Positions 36,901-48,338 of a stretch of DNA of 64,000 nt are shown in pieces. How positions within the stretch are numbered: the stretch's first letter is position 1; each line of letters begins with the position of its first letter. Location: positions 62,001 through 126,000 of the forward strand of contig NZ_FCNZ02000011.1 of NCBI RefSeq assembly GCF_001544495.1, given 5' to 3'. The notes beneath the pieces are model-generated. The model did no database searches and had not been told where the DNA came from. It saw only the letters and a program-made list of their open reading frames with translations. The position numbers and the translations under genes are program-made. This DNA comes from Caballeronia telluris (GTDB lineage: Bacteria; Pseudomonadota; Gammaproteobacteria; Burkholderiales; Burkholderiaceae).

Positions 36901-39784
36901 CGAGAAGCGCAGCGCGGGCGTGCCGCTGCAACTCGCGGCGGAAGTGGCGAGCGCGCGCCGCGCGTTGCAGGGCGAGGACGTCGTGCGCATCGTGAACGCG
37001 CGCGAGCACAACCTGAAGTCGCTCGACGTGGACATTCCGCACGGCAAGTTCAACGTCATCACGGGCGTGTCCGGCTCGGGCAAGTCGACGCTCGCGTTCG
37101 ACATCCTGTTCCACGAAGGCCAGCGGCGCTATCTGGAGTCGCTGAACGCGTATGCGCGCTCGATCGTACAGCCGGCCGGGCGCCCGGAAGTGGACGCGGT
37201 CTACGGCATTCCGCCGACCGTCGCCATCGAGCAGCGTTTGTCGCGCGGCGGCCGCAAGAGCACGGTCGCGACGACCTCCGAAGTCTGGCACTTCCTGCGC
37301 CTGCTGTACGTGAAACTCGGCATTCAGCATTGCGTCCACGACGGCGCGCCGGTTCAGGCGCAGAGCGCCGAATCGATCGCCGCGCAAATCCTGCGCGACT
37401 ACAAGGGGCAGCATGTCGGGCTGCTGGCGCCGCTCGTCGTGAACCGGAAGGGCGTCTATACCGACATCGCGAAGTGGGCGAAGGCGCGCGGCAATACGCA
37501 TTTGCGCGTCGATGGCGAATTTCTGCCGGTGAGTCCGTGGCCGAAGCTCGACCGCTTTCGCGAGCATACGATCGAACTGCCGGTCGGCGACCTGATCGTG
37601 TCGACGGACGGCGAAAGCGAACTTCGCAGGCTGCTCGACGAGACGCTCGAAGTCGGCAAGGGCGTGATGCATCTGCTCGCGCCGCTCGACGGACTGCACG
37701 GGGCGCTTTCCAACGGACATCGGCGCGGCAAGGAAGAAACGCGCGTCTTTTCGACCAAGCGCGCGTGTCCGGTCTGCGGCACGAGCTATCCGGAACTCGA
37801 TCCGCGCATGGTCTCCTACAACAGCAAGCACGGCTGGTGCAACACCTGCGTCGGCACGGGCCTGAAACTCACGCGCGAGCAACGCGCCGTCTACGACGAC
37901 ACGATCCTCGCCGGCGACGATCGCGGCCGCGAACAGACCATCGGTTCGGTCGAGCAGGAACCGGACGACGTGGTGGACGTGCCGTGTCCCGACTGCGAGG
38001 GCACACGCCTGAACGACGTGGCGCGCGCGGTGACGTTCGGCAATTACCCGATCACGGAAGTCGGCCGCTGGACGGTGAGCGACACGCGCGAATGGGTGTC
38101 GAAGCTCGCGCTGAAAGGCCGCGAAGCCGACATCGCGCGCGATGTCGTCAGCGAAATCGAAGGGCGGCTGCAATTTCTGGAGGAAGTGGGGCTCGGCTAT
38201 CTCAGCCTCGACCGCGCCGCGCCGACGCTTTCCGGCGGCGAAGCGCAGCGCATCCGGCTCGCGGCGCAGCTCGGCAGCAATCTGCAGGGCGTCTGCTATG
38301 TGCTCGACGAGCCGACGATCGGCCTGCATCCGCGCGACAACCAGATCCTGCTCGACGCGCTCAAGAAACTCGGCGACAAGGGCAATACGCTCGTGGTCGT
38401 CGAGCACGACGAAGACACGATCCGCCGCGCGGATCACATCATCGACATCGGGCCGGGCGCGGGCAAGCGCGGCGGAACGGTGGTGGCGCAGGGCGGCGTC
38501 GGCGATCTGGCGGCGCACAAGGATTCGCTGACGGGCCAGTTTCTCGCGAACCCGATCGTGCATCCGCTGAAGCCGCGCCGCGACGTGCGCGCCGCCACGG
38601 CGAAACGCACGGCGGTGCCCGAACAATGGCTGACCGTGGAACGCGCGACGCTACACAACCTGCGCAACGTGACGGCGAGCTTGCCGCTCGGACGGCTCGT
38701 CGCGATCACGGGCGTCTCCGGCTCCGGCAAGTCGACGCTCGCGCGCGACGTGCTGATGACCAATCTGCTTGACGCCGTGGGCCGGTCGGTGCTGTCGTCG
38801 CCGGCGACGCGACGCGCCCGCAAGGTGGCGCAAGCCGACGCGCCCGCGCGCAACCGCGCGAGCGTGCTGTCGCGCGAGGCGCCCCGTCCGAAGTTCGAAG
38901 TCGCGCACACCTGGCAGGGCTGCGCGGGCGTGACGGGCTGGGAGTCGATCGATCGCGTGCTGGAAGTCGACCAGACGCCGATCGGCAAAACGCCGCGCTC
39001 GTGTCCGGCGACGTATATCGGCATGTGGGACACGATCCGCAAGCTCTTCGCCGACACGCTCGAAGCCCGCGCGCGCGGTTATACGCCGTCGCGCTTCTCG
39101 TTCAACACCGGCGACGGCCGTTGCCCGGCGTGCGAGGGGCAGGGCGTTCGCACCATCGCGATGAGTTTCCTGCCGGACGTCAAGGTGCCGTGCGACGTCT
39201 GTCACGGCCAGCGTTTCAATCCGGAAACGCTCGCGGTGACGTGGCGCGGCAAGAACATCGGCGAAGTGCTGACGATGGAGATCGACGAAGCGGTCGAGTT
39301 CTTCGGCTCGATGACGAGCATCGCCCATCCGCTTCAGTTGATGAAGGACGTCGGGCTGGGTTATCTGACGCTCGGGCAGCCTTCGCCGACGCTTTCCGGC
39401 GGCGAGGCGCAGCGCATCAAGCTGGTGACGGAGCTGTCGAAGGTGCGCGACGACGTGACGCGGCGCGGGCAGAAGGTGCCGCATACGCTTTACGTGCTCG
39501 ACGAGCCGACCGTCGGGCTGCACATGGCCGACGTCGCGAAGCTGATTCGCGTGCTGCATCGGCTGGTCGACGGCGGCCATAGCGTGGTGGTGATCGAGCA
39601 CGATCTCGACGTGATCGCGGAAGCCGACTGGGTGATCGATCTCGGTCCCGAAGGCGGCGTGAACGGCGGGATGATCGTCGCGGCCGCCGACCCGGAGACG
39701 CTTGCACGGAACACGCGCAGTCATACGGGCGCGGCGCTGGTGCCGGTACTGGCGCGGGTGGCGGCGCAAGTGGACGCGGCCTGA
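33968..39784 (+). CDS. uvrA: Double-length UvrA-like excinuclease ATPase (1938 aa)
   Basis: Two complete UvrA-like proteins fused in tandem, with four ABC ATPase modules. Walker A motifs: GPSGSGKS at 34-41, and GVSGSGKST near residues 661, 1031 and 1580. Matching ABC signatures SGGE(V/A)QR lie near 507, 855, 1420 and 1807. Zinc-finger pairs are visible, e.g. CPTCGGSGFEH...CPDCDG in the first half and CPACEGQGV...CDVCHG in the second. The normal UvrA dimer has four modules, so one chain may mimic a dimer. Start is GTG at 33968. Long UvrA proteins of this type are known in Burkholderiaceae beside a normal UvrA; their role is not well defined. A SOS box upstream supports a repair function. Confidence 0.93.
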   Translation: MASNNAIRIRGARQHNLKNLDLDLYTGQMTVVTGPSGSGKSSLVFDTLYAEGQRRYVETFSAYARQFLDRMDRPQVDRVDGVPPAIAIDQTNPVRSSRSTVGTMTELNDHLKLFYARAAELFDRKTSHQVRHDTPETIYAELLERTRTADPRIAITFPVELPDTASDDEVTQWLSASGYTRVQAKRHVETESGPRQLLDVVADRFRPQSTERSRALEAIESALLRGTGRVNVYVLADEGEPDIWRFSTGLHSPESDIRYADPQPALFSFNSAYGACETCRGFGRVIGVDLGLVIPDERKTLKEGAIKTLQTPAWRENHDDLIRYGAKAGIRLGIPWSELTQKERDWVIKGSPDWTGKWGNQWYGVQRFFDYLESKAYKMHIRVLLSKYRSYTKCPACDGARLKTEALLWRLGTKEQADAVLSPADRFLPTGVDWTRAQLESLPGLTLHDLMLMPIERIRRFFDSLTLPSTLLDEALKLLHAEVRTRLKYLCDVGLGYLTLDRQSRTLSGGEVQRINLTTALGTSLVNTLFVLDEPSIGLHPRDLNRIVEAMHRLRDAGNTLVVVEHDPSVMLAADRLIDMGPGPGERGGDIVYDGTPNEIQHSDTLTGAYLGGRKHVAHASNWLRRAVDQSTPRLVLEGASEHNLRDVTVEIPLQRLVCVTGVSGSGKSTLIQDVLAPALARHFGKATDAPGAFRSLTGADQLSDVIFVDQSPIGRTARSNPASYVGAFDEIRKLFAKAPLALQRGYSASMFSFNSGDGRCPTCGGSGFEHVEMQFLSDVYLRCPDCDGRRYRAEILEVKIERGARGLSVADVLDLTVSEAVALFADDAEVLRVLQPIVDVGLEYVKLGQPVPTLSGGEAQRLKLAGFLAETSQTKGGKAGRLFMFDEPTTGLHFDDIAKLMQALRRLLERGHSLIVIEHNLDVIRAADWIVDLGPEGGDGGGQVVCVGTPDDVGACEQSHTGRALLDYEEAMAPGAAEKRSAGVPLQLAAEVASARRALQGEDVVRIVNAREHNLKSLDVDIPHGKFNVITGVSGSGKSTLAFDILFHEGQRRYLESLNAYARSIVQPAGRPEVDAVYGIPPTVAIEQRLSRGGRKSTVATTSEVWHFLRLLYVKLGIQHCVHDGAPVQAQSAESIAAQILRDYKGQHVGLLAPLVVNRKGVYTDIAKWAKARGNTHLRVDGEFLPVSPWPKLDRFREHTIELPVGDLIVSTDGESELRRLLDETLEVGKGVMHLLAPLDGLHGALSNGHRRGKEETRVFSTKRACPVCGTSYPELDPRMVSYNSKHGWCNTCVGTGLKLTREQRAVYDDTILAGDDRGREQTIGSVEQEPDDVVDVPCPDCEGTRLNDVARAVTFGNYPITEVGRWTVSDTREWVSKLALKGREADIARDVVSEIEGRLQFLEEVGLGYLSLDRAAPTLSGGEAQRIRLAAQLGSNLQGVCYVLDEPTIGLHPRDNQILLDALKKLGDKGNTLVVVEHDEDTIRRADHIIDIGPGAGKRGGTVVAQGGVGDLAAHKDSLTGQFLANPIVHPLKPRRDVRAATAKRTAVPEQWLTVERATLHNLRNVTASLPLGRLVAITGVSGSGKSTLARDVLMTNLLDAVGRSVLSSPATRRARKVAQADAPARNRASVLSREAPRPKFEVAHTWQGCAGVTGWESIDRVLEVDQTPIGKTPRSCPATYIGMWDTIRKLFADTLEARARGYTPSRFSFNTGDGRCPACEGQGVRTIAMSFLPDVKVPCDVCHGQRFNPETLAVTWRGKNIGEVLTMEIDEAVEFFGSMTSIAHPLQLMKDVGLGYLTLGQPSPTLSGGEAQRIKLVTELSKVRDDVTRRGQKVPHTLYVLDEPTVGLHMADVAKLIRVLHRLVDGGHSVVVIEHDLDVIAEADWVIDLGPEGGVNGGMIVAAADPETLARNTRSHTGAALVPVLARVAAQVDAA

Positions 39785-39847
39785 CCGCGAAACCCAACCC
39801 GGGGTATGCTTGCCTCCTCGATCAATCAGGACCAGAACAAAGCCAAG

Positions 39848-41128
39848 ATGGAAACGCAGGATAAATCGGCAGCATTGAACAGGATGAAGTGGTTCGCGGC
39901 GGGTCTGCTCGTCGCGGCGGGGGCATTGTTCGCGCTCGCGAAGAGCCAGCACGACGCGGGTCTGTGGGCATGGGTCGCCGCGTTCGCGGAGGCCGCCATG
40001 GTCGGCGCGCTCGCCGACTGGTTCGCCGTCGTCGCGCTGTTTCGGCACCCGCTCGGCGTGCCGATCCCGCACACGGCCATCCTGCCCGCCAACAAGGCGC
40101 GCGTCGCGGACAACCTCGCCGCGTTCGTGCGCGACCGCTTTCTCAGCACCGATGCGCTCGTCGATCGCGTGAGTGCATTCGATCCGGCCAGCCGCCTCTC
40201 GATGTGGCTCGCCGAGCCGAAAAACGCCGAGTTGCTCGGCAAGAAGGCGGTGGCGTCCGCGAGCCAGTTGCTGAGTTTCATCGACGACGAGCGCATCAAG
40301 ACGATGCTCCATGACGCGCTGCGCCGTCGCGCCGACAAGTTCGATCTTGCGGGCGCGGCGGGCGGACTGCTGTCGACGCTCACCGCCGACCAGCGCCATC
40401 AGTTGCTGCTCGACGAAGGCCTGCGCGAACTTGCGCAATGGCTCGATCGCGGCGAAGTGCAGCAGATGCTCGCCGACAAGATCGTCCAGGTGGCGGGAGA
40501 GGAGTATCCGAAGCTCGTCGGCGCGCTCGGTTTCATCGGCCTGAACGCCGAAGAACTGGGCAACAAGTTCGCGGCCGGCCTCGTGCGGGGCGCGAACACG
40601 TGGCTGCACGACATCAGCAGCGATCCCGAACACGAGCGCCGCAAGGCGTTCGACCGCGCGGTGGAAGGATTCGTCGAGCGCCTTAAGTCAGATCCGGCGT
40701 TCAAGGCGCGCATCGACGAACACAAGCGGCAGTGGCTCGAGCGCCCGGAACTGCGTGCTTACATCAACGGTCTGTGGGATGAATTCACCGCCTGGCTGCA
40801 CGCCGATCTCGTCAAGCCGGATTCGACGCTGCACGCGAAGGTGGTGAGCGTCGCGGCGACGTTCGCGCAGGCGCTCGGCGGCGATCCCGCGTTGCGCGAC
40901 TCCATCAACGAGCACATGCGCGACGCGCTGAAGGCAATGGCGCCGGAATTGCGCGAGGGCATCGCGAAGCACATCGCGACGACCGTGCGCCAGTGGGACG
41001 ATGCAACGCTCGTGCGCGACGTCGAACTGAACATCGGACGCGACCTGCAGTTCATCCGGGTGAACGGCACGCTGGTGGGCGGCGCGGTCGGTCTGCTGAT
41101 TCATGCGGTGACGATCATGACCGTGTGA
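39848..41128 (+). CDS. DUF445 family membrane protein
   Basis: 426 residues. Two N-terminal hydrophobic segments (WFAAGLLVAAGALFALA and WVAAFAEAAMVGALADWFAVVALF) precede a long, mostly helical soluble region. One hydrophobic helix lies at the C-terminus (GTLVGGAVGLLIHAVTIM). The motif ADWFAVVALFRHPLGVPIPHTAILPANKARVADNLA is characteristic of DUF445 (YheB/YjiN-like). Function unknown. The start METQDKS at 39848 is preferred; an ATG at 39806 adds 14 unlikely residues. Confidence 0.88.
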   Translation: METQDKSAALNRMKWFAAGLLVAAGALFALAKSQHDAGLWAWVAAFAEAAMVGALADWFAVVALFRHPLGVPIPHTAILPANKARVADNLAAFVRDRFLSTDALVDRVSAFDPASRLSMWLAEPKNAELLGKKAVASASQLLSFIDDERIKTMLHDALRRRADKFDLAGAAGGLLSTLTADQRHQLLLDEGLRELAQWLDRGEVQQMLADKIVQVAGEEYPKLVGALGFIGLNAEELGNKFAAGLVRGANTWLHDISSDPEHERRKAFDRAVEGFVERLKSDPAFKARIDEHKRQWLERPELRAYINGLWDEFTAWLHADLVKPDSTLHAKVVSVAATFAQALGGDPALRDSINEHMRDALKAMAPELREGIAKHIATTVRQWDDATLVRDVELNIGRDLQFIRVNGTLVGGAVGLLIHAVTIMTV

Positions 41129-41221
41129 GGTGCGCGTCGAGGCATGGGCCATCGATCGACGCCGTTCACGCGATGTTTTCGGAGTTGTTTTCAGAAGCCT
41201 CACCTGACGAGCTAAAGAAAC

Positions 41222-41698
41222 ATGGCAAATCCGAACGCCGAACTGATCGAGCGCTTCTATCGCGCGTTTCAGGATGTCGACGCCGAGGCGATGGCCGCGT
41301 GCTACGCGCGTGACATCCGCTTCGAAGACCCGGTGTTCGGCGTGCTGCGCGGGCGCGAAGCGGGCGACATGTGGCGCATGCTGCTGGCCCGCGCGGAAGA
41401 CTTTTCCCTGACGTACACCGACATCAAGGCCACCGGCCAGACGGTGACTGCGAACTGCGTCGCGACGTATCGGTTCTCGCGCACACGGCGCACGGTGGCG
41501 AACGAGATTAGCTCCAGGTTCGCGATCCGCGACGGCGAGATCGTGGAACAAACCGATAGCTTCGATCTTTGGCGCTGGAGCCGGCAGGCACTCGGACTGA
41601 AGGGCTGGCTGCTCGGCGGGAGTTCGATCATGCAAAACCGGATTCGCGGGGACGCGCGCAAGGGACTCGCGGAATTTCGCCGGAAGTCGGAATCGTGA
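41222..41698 (+). CDS. NTF2-like (SnoaL-type) protein
   Basis: 158-residue alpha+beta barrel protein with the N-terminal pattern NAELIERFYRAFQDVDAEAMAACYARDIRFEDPVFGVLRGREAGDMWRML, typical of SnoaL/NTF2-like proteins. No catalytic function can be assigned. Its stop overlaps the GTG start of the following glucosidase gene (GTGA at 41695-41698), so the two are probably coupled. Confidence 0.85.
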   Translation: MANPNAELIERFYRAFQDVDAEAMAACYARDIRFEDPVFGVLRGREAGDMWRMLLARAEDFSLTYTDIKATGQTVTANCVATYRFSRTRRTVANEISSRFAIRDGEIVEQTDSFDLWRWSRQALGLKGWLLGGSSIMQNRIRGDARKGLAEFRRKSES

Positions 41699-43623
41699 CG
41701 CGCCTCGACGCGCCTTTCGAGCGGCAGCGCCTTGAAGACGAATGGCTCGAAGCGGATGGCTTCGGCGGCTTCGCTTCGGGGACGGTCGGCACGATGCGCA
41801 CGCGCCGTTATCACGCGCTCTTGCTCACGGCGACGCAACCGCCGGCGGGACGCGTCGTGCTCGTCAATGGCGTCGAGGCATGGCTTGACATGGACGGCAC
41901 TCGCGTTGCGCTGACGATGCAGCACTACGCGCCCGATGTGCTGTATCCGGACGCGACGGCGAACCTGCTTTCCTTCGACACCGCGCCGTGGCCGACCTGG
42001 CGCTACCGCATCGGTGCGCGTGCGATGCTGATCGCCGAGCTGTTCGTCGCGAAGGAGAGCCGCGAGACGGTCCTGCGCTGGCGATTCGAAGGCGCCGACG
42101 TGCCCCGCAATGCGACGCTGAGCGTGCGTCCGCTGCTCTCGGGCCGCGACTATCACGCGCTGCATCACGAGAACCCTGCGCTGGATTTTTCCGCGCATAT
42201 CGACGGCGAATGCGCGAGCTGGCAGCCCTATGGCGACCTGCCGGCAATCGTCGCCGCGACGAACGGCGTCTACGTGCACGCGCCCGACTGGTATCGCAAT
42301 TTTTGTTACGCGCGCGAACGCGAGCGCGGTCTCGATTTCACCGAAGACCTCGCCACGCCGGGCATGTTTTCCTTCGATTTCGCGCACCATGAAGCGGTGA
42401 TGATCCTCAGCGCGGGCGCGGATTCGTCGGCGGTGCGGATACCCACGCACGAGCGCGCCGCCGCGCTTGCCGTCATCGAACAACAGCGCCGCACGGCGCT
42501 CGGCTCGCGCCTGCAGCGTTCCGCCGACGCCTACGTGATCGCGCGTCGTGACGGACACACTATCCTCGCGGGATTCCCGTGGTTCACCGACTGGGGCCGC
42601 GACACGTTCATCGCAATGCGCGGCTTGCTGATCACGCAAGGGCGGCTTCAATACGCCGAGTCGATCCTTCTGGAATGGGCAGACATGCTGTCCGAAGGCA
42701 TGCTGCCGAACCGTTTTCCCGATCGCGGCGGCATACCGGAATACAACGCCGTCGACGCCTCGCTCTGGTTTGCTGTTGCAGCGCACGACTATCTCGCGAC
42801 CGGCCACGCGCTCGTGGCGACGAGAAGCCGGCTGCAGCGCGCCATCGATGCGATTCTCGAAGGCTACTCGCAAGGCACGCGGTTTGGCATAGTCGTCGAC
42901 GAAGACGGCCTCGTTCGCGCCGGCGTGCCGGGCGTCCAGTTGACATGGATGGACGCGAAGGTCGGCGACTTCGTGGTCACGCCTCGCATCGGCAAGCCGG
43001 TGGAAGTGCAGGCGTTGTGGATCAACGCGCTGCACGTCGCGGCCGAGTGGAACCCGCGCTGGGCCGAAGCCGAAGCGCGTGCGCGCGACGCGTTCCTGCA
43101 ACGCTTCGTCGATCCGTCGACGGGCGCGCTGTTCGATCTCGTCGACGTCGATCACGTGCCGGGCACAATCGACCGCTCCATCCGGCCGAACCAGATATTC
43201 GCTGCCGGCGGGCTGCCGTTTGCGCTTGTGGAGGACGCGACGGCCGACGCGGTGCTCTCGCAGGTCGAGGCGCATCTTCTGACGCCGCTCGGCTTGCGCA
43301 CGCTCGCCCCTTCCGATCCGGCGTATCGCGGGACTTATGCAGGCGCTATTTTCGAACGCGACTCGGCGTATCACCAGGGCACCGTGTGGCCGTGGCTGAT
43401 CGGGCCGTTCATTCAGGCGTGGGTGCGCCTGCGTGGCGCGCAAGGCGTGCGCGAACGCTTCCTCGCGCCGCTTTACGCGCATCTGGATCATGGCGGGCTC
43501 GACCACATCTGCGAAGTGGCGGACGGCGACGCACCTCATGCGCCCGGCGGAACGCCCTGTCAGGCGTGGTCGCTCGGCGAATTGCTGCGCATCGAAAAGC
43601 TGCTCGGCGAGCATGGCGGCTGA
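41695..43623 (+). CDS. Amylo-alpha-1,6-glucosidase (glycogen debranching type)
   Basis: 642-residue protein. The N-terminal glycogen-debranching domain has EWLEADGFGGFASGTVGTMRTRRYHALLLTA. A C-terminal (alpha/alpha)6 GH133-like domain has ILAGFPWFTDWGRDTFIAMRG, NRFPDRGGIPEYNAVDASLWF and DSAYHQGTVWPWLIGPF. It hydrolyses alpha-1,6 branches of glycogen-like glucans. GTG at 41695 overlapping the previous stop is the chosen start; longer in-frame starts lie inside the NTF2-like gene. A large glucosidase gene follows after about 300 bp. Confidence 0.9.
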   Translation: MTRLDAPFERQRLEDEWLEADGFGGFASGTVGTMRTRRYHALLLTATQPPAGRVVLVNGVEAWLDMDGTRVALTMQHYAPDVLYPDATANLLSFDTAPWPTWRYRIGARAMLIAELFVAKESRETVLRWRFEGADVPRNATLSVRPLLSGRDYHALHHENPALDFSAHIDGECASWQPYGDLPAIVAATNGVYVHAPDWYRNFCYARERERGLDFTEDLATPGMFSFDFAHHEAVMILSAGADSSAVRIPTHERAAALAVIEQQRRTALGSRLQRSADAYVIARRDGHTILAGFPWFTDWGRDTFIAMRGLLITQGRLQYAESILLEWADMLSEGMLPNRFPDRGGIPEYNAVDASLWFAVAAHDYLATGHALVATRSRLQRAIDAILEGYSQGTRFGIVVDEDGLVRAGVPGVQLTWMDAKVGDFVVTPRIGKPVEVQALWINALHVAAEWNPRWAEAEARARDAFLQRFVDPSTGALFDLVDVDHVPGTIDRSIRPNQIFAAGGLPFALVEDATADAVLSQVEAHLLTPLGLRTLAPSDPAYRGTYAGAIFERDSAYHQGTVWPWLIGPFIQAWVRLRGAQGVRERFLAPLYAHLDHGGLDHICEVADGDAPHAPGGTPCQAWSLGELLRIEKLLGEHGG

Positions 43624-43922
43624 TGTGCCTGCCACGCGCACACTGCGTTCAACACACTCCGCGATCTTTCCCGTTCCAAACATCACCATCCACCTGTCGC
43701 TCAATCGATGGATCGATGTTAGCAATACCGAGCTTTTGCCTGTCCAGCGGTTTTTTCATCGTTGGCCGTTCGGCCGAGTTGCAGACACGGCAGCCGCATC
43801 GGTAGGCTTTGCTTCACTGCCGGCCGAACACAGCGTCCGCCAAACGCGCTAAATTGTGGGTCGTTTCGCCGGCGGTGAAGTGTCGAATGAAATGCCGACC
43901 GTTCAGAAAAGAGGAGAAAGTC

Positions 43923-46649
<2,727 letters not shown>

Positions 46650-46809
46650 TTTTATTACCGCGACAATCGTATTAGTCATCTGATTCAGTGGAATTGCCCA
46701 TTGAGAAAGCGGGCGTCGGCGTGCTAAAACGTAAGCACGATGATTCCCACGCGGGCGCAGTCGTAAAACTTATTTGGCGTAATTCGTTATTTGATGAGGC
46801 ATAGCGAGA

Positions 46810-47013
46810 ATGGCAACAGGTACGGTGAAGTGGTTCAATGACGCAAAGGGATTTGGCTTTATCACGCCGGATGGCGGCGGAGAAGATCTGTTTGCGCATT
46901 TTTCCGAAATCCAGGGCAGCGGCTTCAAATCGCTGCAGGAAAACCAGAAAGTAAGCTTCGAGATCAAGCAGGGACCGAAGGGAAAGCAGGCAGCGACCAT
47001 TCAGCCGCTGTAA
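46810..47013 (+). CDS. Cold-shock protein (CspA family)
   Basis: 67-residue single-stranded nucleic acid binding protein with RNP1 (KGFGFI) and RNP2 (DLFAHF) motifs, [34 protein letters not shown]. The 160-bp leader contains an inverted repeat CGTGCT / AGCACG (46720-46739) and AT-rich stretches. Long structured leaders are common for csp genes, and control at the RNA level is plausible. A strong terminator follows. Confidence 0.96.
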   Translation: MATGTVKWFNDAKGFGFITPDGGGEDLFAHFSEIQGSGFKSLQENQKVSFEIKQGPKGKQAATIQPL

Positions 47014-47036
47014 GCGGTTAAAGTCGGCAACCGACA

Positions 47037-47063
47037 AGAGCGGCCCCCAGGGGCCGCTTTTTC
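47037..47063 (+). terminator. Intrinsic terminator of the cold-shock gene
   Basis: Arms AGCGGCCCC / GGGGCCGCT around CA (the real loop will be larger), followed by T-rich sequence. 24 bp after the csp stop. Confidence 0.85.
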
Positions 47064-47201
47064 GTTTTGTCGCGGACTCGTACGGGACTTTCGCCTGTCA
47101 AACGCCCCCGATCGACTGCTTCTTCGGAACGACTGCCTAAGGGCTGTTAGTATCGCGTCCGACGTCCGTGTCCGAAGCGGAAAAATGTAAAAGGAGCAAG
47201 G

Positions 47202-47456
47202 GTGAGAAGGAATGCCACAAACAAGCTGAAAGTGGTTGCCGTGCGAGTCGATCCGGAAATCGAGCAGAGGCTCAGGCTCTTGGCCGAGACGACCGGACGC
47301 AAGCAGTCGTTTTTCCTGCAACAGTTGATCGAGAACGGGATTGGCGCGATCGAAGAGATCTGGTTGCCGCCAGCCGTTCTGGCACAGGTCCGCGAAGGCG
47401 TTCTGCCGTCGGTTGAGCCGACGCAATCCGCGACTGCCGACCTCTTTAGCGACTAA
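47202..47456 (+). CDS. Ribbon-helix-helix (ParD/CopG-like) protein
   Basis: 84 residues from a GTG start with AAGGAG upstream. The N-terminal half is RHH-like: KVVAVRVDPEIEQRLRLLAETTGRKQSFFLQQLIENGIGAIEE. Such proteins are antitoxins or small repressors. No toxin gene is next to it: the next gene downstream is convergent. It may be an orphan antitoxin or a stand-alone regulator. Confidence 0.78.
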   Translation: MRRNATNKLKVVAVRVDPEIEQRLRLLAETTGRKQSFFLQQLIENGIGAIEEIWLPPAVLAQVREGVLPSVEPTQSATADLFSD

Positions 47457-47656
47457 GCCCTGCCGAGCACCGTAGTGAGCGGTTGGGCGATCTGCGTGTA
47501 GTCGTGCCACACCTTGGTCTCGAGTTCCATGAGGACCTGTTTTTCACCGCGACATGCAGGGTCGTGGAACCGCTTCATGAAGCAGGCTCGAAACTCGTCC
47601 CGGGTGATGCACTCGCCGGTACTCAGCAGCGTCAAGGTCTGGGGCTTGTCGGTCAT
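47453..47656 (-). CDS. Small protein of unknown function
   Basis: 67 residues from the ATG at 47656, which has GGAG upstream; starts at 47668 or 47746 are possible but lack this. Sequence features: a polar N-terminus, two Cys residues (ECITRDEFRACFMKRF and DPACRG), and no membrane segment. It is convergent with the RHH gene (4-bp overlap of stops) and lies 49 bp downstream of the ParB-like gene on the same strand. Not recognised. Confidence 0.55.
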   Translation of the reverse strand: MTDKPQTLTLLSTGECITRDEFRACFMKRFHDPACRGEKQVLMELETKVWHDYTQIAQPLTTVLGRA

Positions 47657-47705
47657 TGGCTTCTCCATCGGTCCGTGAGCCGGAAGCAAGCAACGTACCC
47701 GGCAA

Positions 47706-48308
47706 CTACACGCTCGGTTTGTCGCCGAGAAAACCGGGCATGCCAATCGCCAGCTTGCTCCTCGCTATGTCGACGCCGCGCTGCAAGGCGGCATCGAAAT
47801 CGGCTTCGATCGCCGGCGGCGCGGCCATCGTGGCCCGAAACAGGTCCGCCCAGCGGAACTCCTCCAGCGGCACGGTCGTTTTCTCGCAGCCTCCGGCTTC
47901 GCGGACAAGGCCCGCCAGACTGCGGTAGGGATCGTCTTCCAGTTCGTACACGTGTCGCGGCATCGCTCCGAACGCGATGCGCCGCCCCTGCGCGTCATAA
48001 GGCCAGGTCCAGCTCCGGTTTTCCAGCGTCAGCCAGAACTGCGATTCATCGAGCGAGGAAAGGTCCGCCACGAGCACCACCGGCGCCTTCCTGATCCCCG
48101 CCGCCCACAACGCCGCCGCAACGTGATGATGGTCGATGGCGAACGCGTCCCCGCCGGGTCCGAGCACGACCGGGATCGGCTTCTCGGCAATCGCCATCTG
48201 GAGTTCCCGGCCCGACAGGCGGGCAAAATCCCGCGTTTTCTTCTCGACCTCGATGCGTCCATGCGACGCTTGTGTAGGCCGCAGCCTGTCAATGGCGATC
48301 TCTTTCAT
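47706..48308 (-). CDS. ParB-like nuclease-fold (ParB/Srx) protein
   Basis: 200 residues. The N-terminal part IAIDRLRPTQASHGRIEVEKKTRDFARLSGRELQMAIAEKPIPVVLGPGGDAFAIDHHHVAAALWAAG has the ParB/sulfiredoxin fold pattern with the DHHH motif of the ParBc_2-like group. No ParA partner is nearby, so plasmid or chromosome partition is not implied. It lies 30 bp downstream of the DUF421 gene on the same strand, probably co-transcribed. Confidence 0.75.
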   Translation of the reverse strand: MKEIAIDRLRPTQASHGRIEVEKKTRDFARLSGRELQMAIAEKPIPVVLGPGGDAFAIDHHHVAAALWAAGIRKAPVVLVADLSSLDESQFWLTLENRSWTWPYDAQGRRIAFGAMPRHVYELEDDPYRSLAGLVREAGGCEKTTVPLEEFRWADLFRATMAAPPAIEADFDAALQRGVDIARSKLAIGMPGFLGDKPSV

Positions 48309-48338
48309 TTGCTTGTGCGCTCCGTCGATTGACGCGCT

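Noticed and set aside
36554-40633. Long minus-strand frames (690 and 660 codons) opposite the uvrA-like gene
   Set aside because: Antisense to the four ABC modules; His/Arg-rich without domains.
47706-48308. ParB-like gene as evidence of a plasmid partition locus
   Set aside because: No ParA and no parS-like repeats were seen; the protein is a short ParB/Srx-fold relative beside a DUF421 gene.
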